Source of the DNA: an uncultured Bacilli bacterium
GTDB lineage: Bacteria > Bacillota_I > Bacilli_A > RFN20 > CAG-826
Assembly: GCA_934162685.1 (NCBI GenBank)
Contig: CAKPJO010000071.1
Span: 1 to 8,037, forward strand
Length of the DNA: 8,037 bases
Direction: 5' to 3'
The position numbers and the translations under genes are program-made. The notes under the pieces were generated by a model. That model was given only the letters and a program-made list of their open reading frames with translations. It had not been told where the DNA came from and ran no database searches. This document shows, piece after piece, positions 5,249 to 8,037 of the stretch. Within the stretch, counting starts at the first letter, position 1, and every line of letters starts with the position of its first letter.

Positions 5249-8037
5249 ATGAAAAAGAAGATAAATTATAAAAAGTTATTTTATATTGTATTAGATATAT
5301 TTTTTGTGACTTTATTAGCAATATTATCTACAAGTACATTTAGAGCTTTTGAGCAAAGTAACATAGTGGATCAGATATATAACGATAATGATGATACTTC
5401 ATTTGCTCATGGAAAGTTCTTTTCTTCTCCACTTAAAAATCTTGAAGAAGCACAATTTAAGAGCCAAAAAATATGCCGCCAGGTTGAACAAGAAGGGGCA
5501 GTTTTATTAAAAAATAATAACAATATTTTACCTATAAAAGAGCATAGTAAAGTTACATTATTATCTAGATCAAGTGTAGATATTGTTTATACAGGGACTG
5601 GATCAAGTGACGTAAAAGTAACATCTAAAGAAACCTTAAAAGATTGTTTTGAAAAACAAAATATTGAAGTTAATAACATAATGTGGAATAAATATATGCT
5701 AGACACTAATTATCGTATTAGTGGAATTATGGAAAATCCAACAAGTTCATATTTAATGAGTGTTGGTGAATCAGATAAAAGTATTTATCAAGATCAAAAA
5801 GTAATAAATTCTTTCAAAAACTTTAACGATTTAGCAATAATTGTTATTTCTCGTATTGGAGGAGAAGGTTATGATTTATCTTTAGGAAACTTTCTTGATG
5901 GACAAAACGGATATCTTTCGATTACTGAAAAAGAAAAGGAAGTTATAAAAGTTGCTAAACAATATTTTTCTAAAACATTAGTGCTAATCAATTCATCTAA
6001 TCCGATGGAATTAGGATTTATTGATGAGTTTGATATTGATGCTTGTTTATGGATCGGTTATGTTGGACAATATGGATTAGATGGTGTTATCGATATAATA
6101 TCTGGTAAAGTTTCACCAAGTGGTAGATTACCAGATACATACGTTTATAATAATAAGTCTCATCCATCCACTCGAAATGTTGGTGACTATGTTTTTAATA
6201 ATTTAGATAAACCCAAAGGAGAATGGGATACACGCAATAACTATATGGTAGAATTAGAAGGCATTTATGTCGGATATAAGTATTATGAAACTAGATATGA
6301 AGATTGTGTTTTAAATGAAGGCAATGCACGAAGTAATGTTGGTTCATATAACTCCATAGATGGTTTTAATTATCAAAAAGAAGTATTATTTCCATTTGGA
6401 TATGGACTATCATATAGCAGTTTTATAGATAAAATTGATGATTTTCAAATGGATTATGATAAAAAAGAAATTAATATAAGTGTAATAAGTCAAAATATTG
6501 GCAATATTGCTTCTAAAAATGTCATAGAACTTTATTATCAAAGTGAATACACGGAATTTGATAAAAATAATGGTATTGAAAAAAGTTCTATTAATTTAAT
6601 TAGATTTGCTAAAACCAAAGAATTAAAACCAAAGGAAAAAGAAATTATTAAATTTAATGTGAGTTTTGATGAACTTGCTAGTTATGATAGAAAAATCAAT
6701 CAAGCATATATTTTAGAAAGTGGTAATTATTATTTTGCAATTGGAGAAGATGTGCATCAAGCGCTTAATAATATTTTAAGCATTAAAGGATATAATAAAT
6801 CAAATAGTAGTTATATTAGTAGTAATAGTGATAGTTCAAAAGTTATTAGCGTTAACTTAGAAAATAATTATATTTTTAACGAAGGAATAAATGCTACAAT
6901 TAAAAATAATTTAGAAAGTGCGGATATTAATTATTATTATGATAATGAAGAGTTTTCTTATTTGTCTAGGAGTGATTATGAATCCACTTATCCAAAAGAA
7001 ATAAATAACTTAGTAGCAAGTGAAAAAATTATAAATAGTTTAAAAGATGATTTTGATTATATTAGTAAACCTATTGATGAAGAGATAGTTCTTAATGCTC
7101 AAAATAATTTAAAAGTATTAGATATGCAAGAACTAGATTATAATGATTCAAAATGGAATGATTTATTAGATCAAATATCTTTAAATGATTTAGCAACTCT
7201 TATTACCAAAGGAGGATTTTCAACTTCTTATATTAAAAGTGTGGGAAATCCTTTAACTTATGATCGAGATGGTCCAGTTGGAATTGCTGGCACGCAAGTT
7301 AGTTCAAAATCCGGGACATTATTTCCTTCTCAAACAGTTATGGCCGCAACATTCAATGAAGATTTAATATTTGAAGTTGGTTCGGCAATTGCTGAAGAAG
7401 GATTATTCTTAAAAGTAATTGGCTGGTACGCACCGGGATTAAACATTCATAGATCACCTAATGGCGGAAGAAACTTTGAATATTTTTCCGAAGATAGTAT
7501 TTTATCAGGATTATTAGGTATACAAGAAGTTTTAGGTGCTCAAAGCAAAGGAATGATTGTTAATTCTAAGCATTTCATTCTTAACGAGCAAGAAATACAT
7601 CGAAATGGTATTTGTGTATTTAATAATGAGCAAGCTCTAAGAGAAGTATATTTAAAACCATTTGAATATGTTGTTAAACACACAACATCACTTGGTGTTA
7701 TGACTTCTTTAACTAGAATTGGTACCACTTGGACAGGAGCGCATTTAGGTTTAATTACTAATATTTTAAGGAGTGAGTGGGGCTTTAAAGGAAGAGTAAT
7801 CACTGATTATACATCAGAAGGAAAAAGTTATATGTCTATCAAATCTGGTTTAGTAGCGGGGACTGACATGTGGCTTTGCTCTACCGATTATTTTTTAAAG
7901 CAATTCTTAGAAGCAGTAAACAATGATAAATATTTGCTATATAAGGCTAAAGAAGCAGCAAAAAATATCTTGTATGCACAGTGCAAATCATCCGCTATGA
8001 ATCTAGAACCAAAAAGAATAACAGAAAGATGGAAAAT
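5249..8037 (+). CDS. Membrane-anchored glycoside hydrolase family 3, inverted domain order (3' end missing)
   Basis: GH3 enzymes remove beta-linked sugars (glucose, xylose, GlcNAc) from non-reducing ends by a retaining mechanism. The 929 visible residues run domain-reversed. They start with a transmembrane signal anchor (about 9-30, no lipobox) and then the alpha/beta GH3_C domain: EGAVLLKN at 82-89; ISRIGGEGYDLS with putative acid/base E206; PSGRLPDTYV; FPFGYGLSYS at 382-389. A fibronectin III-like region (about 400-510) and a linker with YLSRSDY (571-577) follow. Last comes the TIM-barrel GH3_N domain from about 636: DGPVGI with D674, GLNIHRSP, GRNFEYFSED with R741, KHF with K774/H775, NEQEIHR, and ITDY with nucleophile D853. 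This order is known from Ruminococcus albus and Butyrivibrio fibrisolvens beta-glucosidases. GGAG at 5239-5242 lies 6 nt before the ATG. The frame is open to the window edge; AAKNILYAQCKSSAMN normally closes the barrel domain, so probably little is missing. The exact sugar specificity cannot be read. Confidence 0.93.
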   Translation, partial: MKKKINYKKLFYIVLDIFFVTLLAILSTSTFRAFEQSNIVDQIYNDNDDTSFAHGKFFSSPLKNLEEAQFKSQKICRQVEQEGAVLLKNNNNILPIKEHSKVTLLSRSSVDIVYTGTGSSDVKVTSKETLKDCFEKQNIEVNNIMWNKYMLDTNYRISGIMENPTSSYLMSVGESDKSIYQDQKVINSFKNFNDLAIIVISRIGGEGYDLSLGNFLDGQNGYLSITEKEKEVIKVAKQYFSKTLVLINSSNPMELGFIDEFDIDACLWIGYVGQYGLDGVIDIISGKVSPSGRLPDTYVYNNKSHPSTRNVGDYVFNNLDKPKGEWDTRNNYMVELEGIYVGYKYYETRYEDCVLNEGNARSNVGSYNSIDGFNYQKEVLFPFGYGLSYSSFIDKIDDFQMDYDKKEINISVISQNIGNIASKNVIELYYQSEYTEFDKNNGIEKSSINLIRFAKTKELKPKEKEIIKFNVSFDELASYDRKINQAYILESGNYYFAIGEDVHQALNNILSIKGYNKSNSSYISSNSDSSKVISVNLENNYIFNEGINATIKNNLESADINYYYDNEEFSYLSRSDYESTYPKEINNLVASEKIINSLKDDFDYISKPIDEEIVLNAQNNLKVLDMQELDYNDSKWNDLLDQISLNDLATLITKGGFSTSYIKSVGNPLTYDRDGPVGIAGTQVSSKSGTLFPSQTVMAATFNEDLIFEVGSAIAEEGLFLKVIGWYAPGLNIHRSPNGGRNFEYFSEDSILSGLLGIQEVLGAQSKGMIVNSKHFILNEQEIHRNGICVFNNEQALREVYLKPFEYVVKHTTSLGVMTSLTRIGTTWTGAHLGLITNILRSEWGFKGRVITDYTSEGKSYMSIKSGLVAGTDMWLCSTDYFLKQFLEAVNNDKYLLYKAKEAAKNILYAQCKSSAMNLEPKRITERWK

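Noticed and set aside
7540..7803. Open frame of 87 codons on the minus strand
   Set aside because: It lies wholly antisense to the most conserved part of the GH3 barrel domain (KHF, NEQEIHR, SDW-like motif region), and its translation resembles no family I know. It is a shadow of the real gene.

Overview
This is a strongly AT-rich bacterial window. TGA serves as a stop (it ends the kinase gene) and Trp is encoded by TGG, so the code is standard. The features together (low GC, DnaX of Gram-positive type, a LytTR/GHKL two-component pair, a lipobox lipoprotein, and a GH3 enzyme with reversed domains as known from gut Firmicutes) suggest a low-GC Bacillota from a gut-like, glycan-rich habitat, perhaps Erysipelotrichia or a relative. 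That placement is inference; no rRNA or other marker is present apart from dnaX.

Layout. The window splits at a divergent promoter region (1814-1972). The left half is on the minus strand: a membrane O-acyltransferase of the Acyltransferase_3 superfamily (716-1813, GTG start), then the first 206 codons of dnaX (1-618, cut by the window edge). The right half is on the plus strand and is four tightly packed genes. They are a LytTR-type response regulator (1973-2692), a polytopic GHKL histidine kinase of AgrC-like build (2692-4026), a lipoprotein with a carbohydrate-binding-like module plus a duplicated beta domain (4031-5245), and a membrane-anchored, domain-inverted family 3 glycoside hydrolase (5249 to beyond 8037). 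Junctions are a 1-nt overlap, a 4-nt gap and a 3-nt gap, each with its own Shine-Dalgarno sequence, so these four are very probably one operon.

How the genes may work together. The kinase and regulator form a complete phosphorelay whose input is unknown; no AgrB/AgrD-like peptide genes are visible. The two genes behind them encode surface proteins: a putative glycan-binding lipoprotein and an exo-acting beta-glycosidase with a full set of recognisable catalytic residues. A reasonable hypothesis is a small surface system that binds and trims an oligosaccharide under control of the two-component pair. The divergent acyltransferase could modify the cell's own surface glycan. No mobile element, CRISPR array, tRNA or rRNA was found, and no gene-free stretch exceeds 300 bases.
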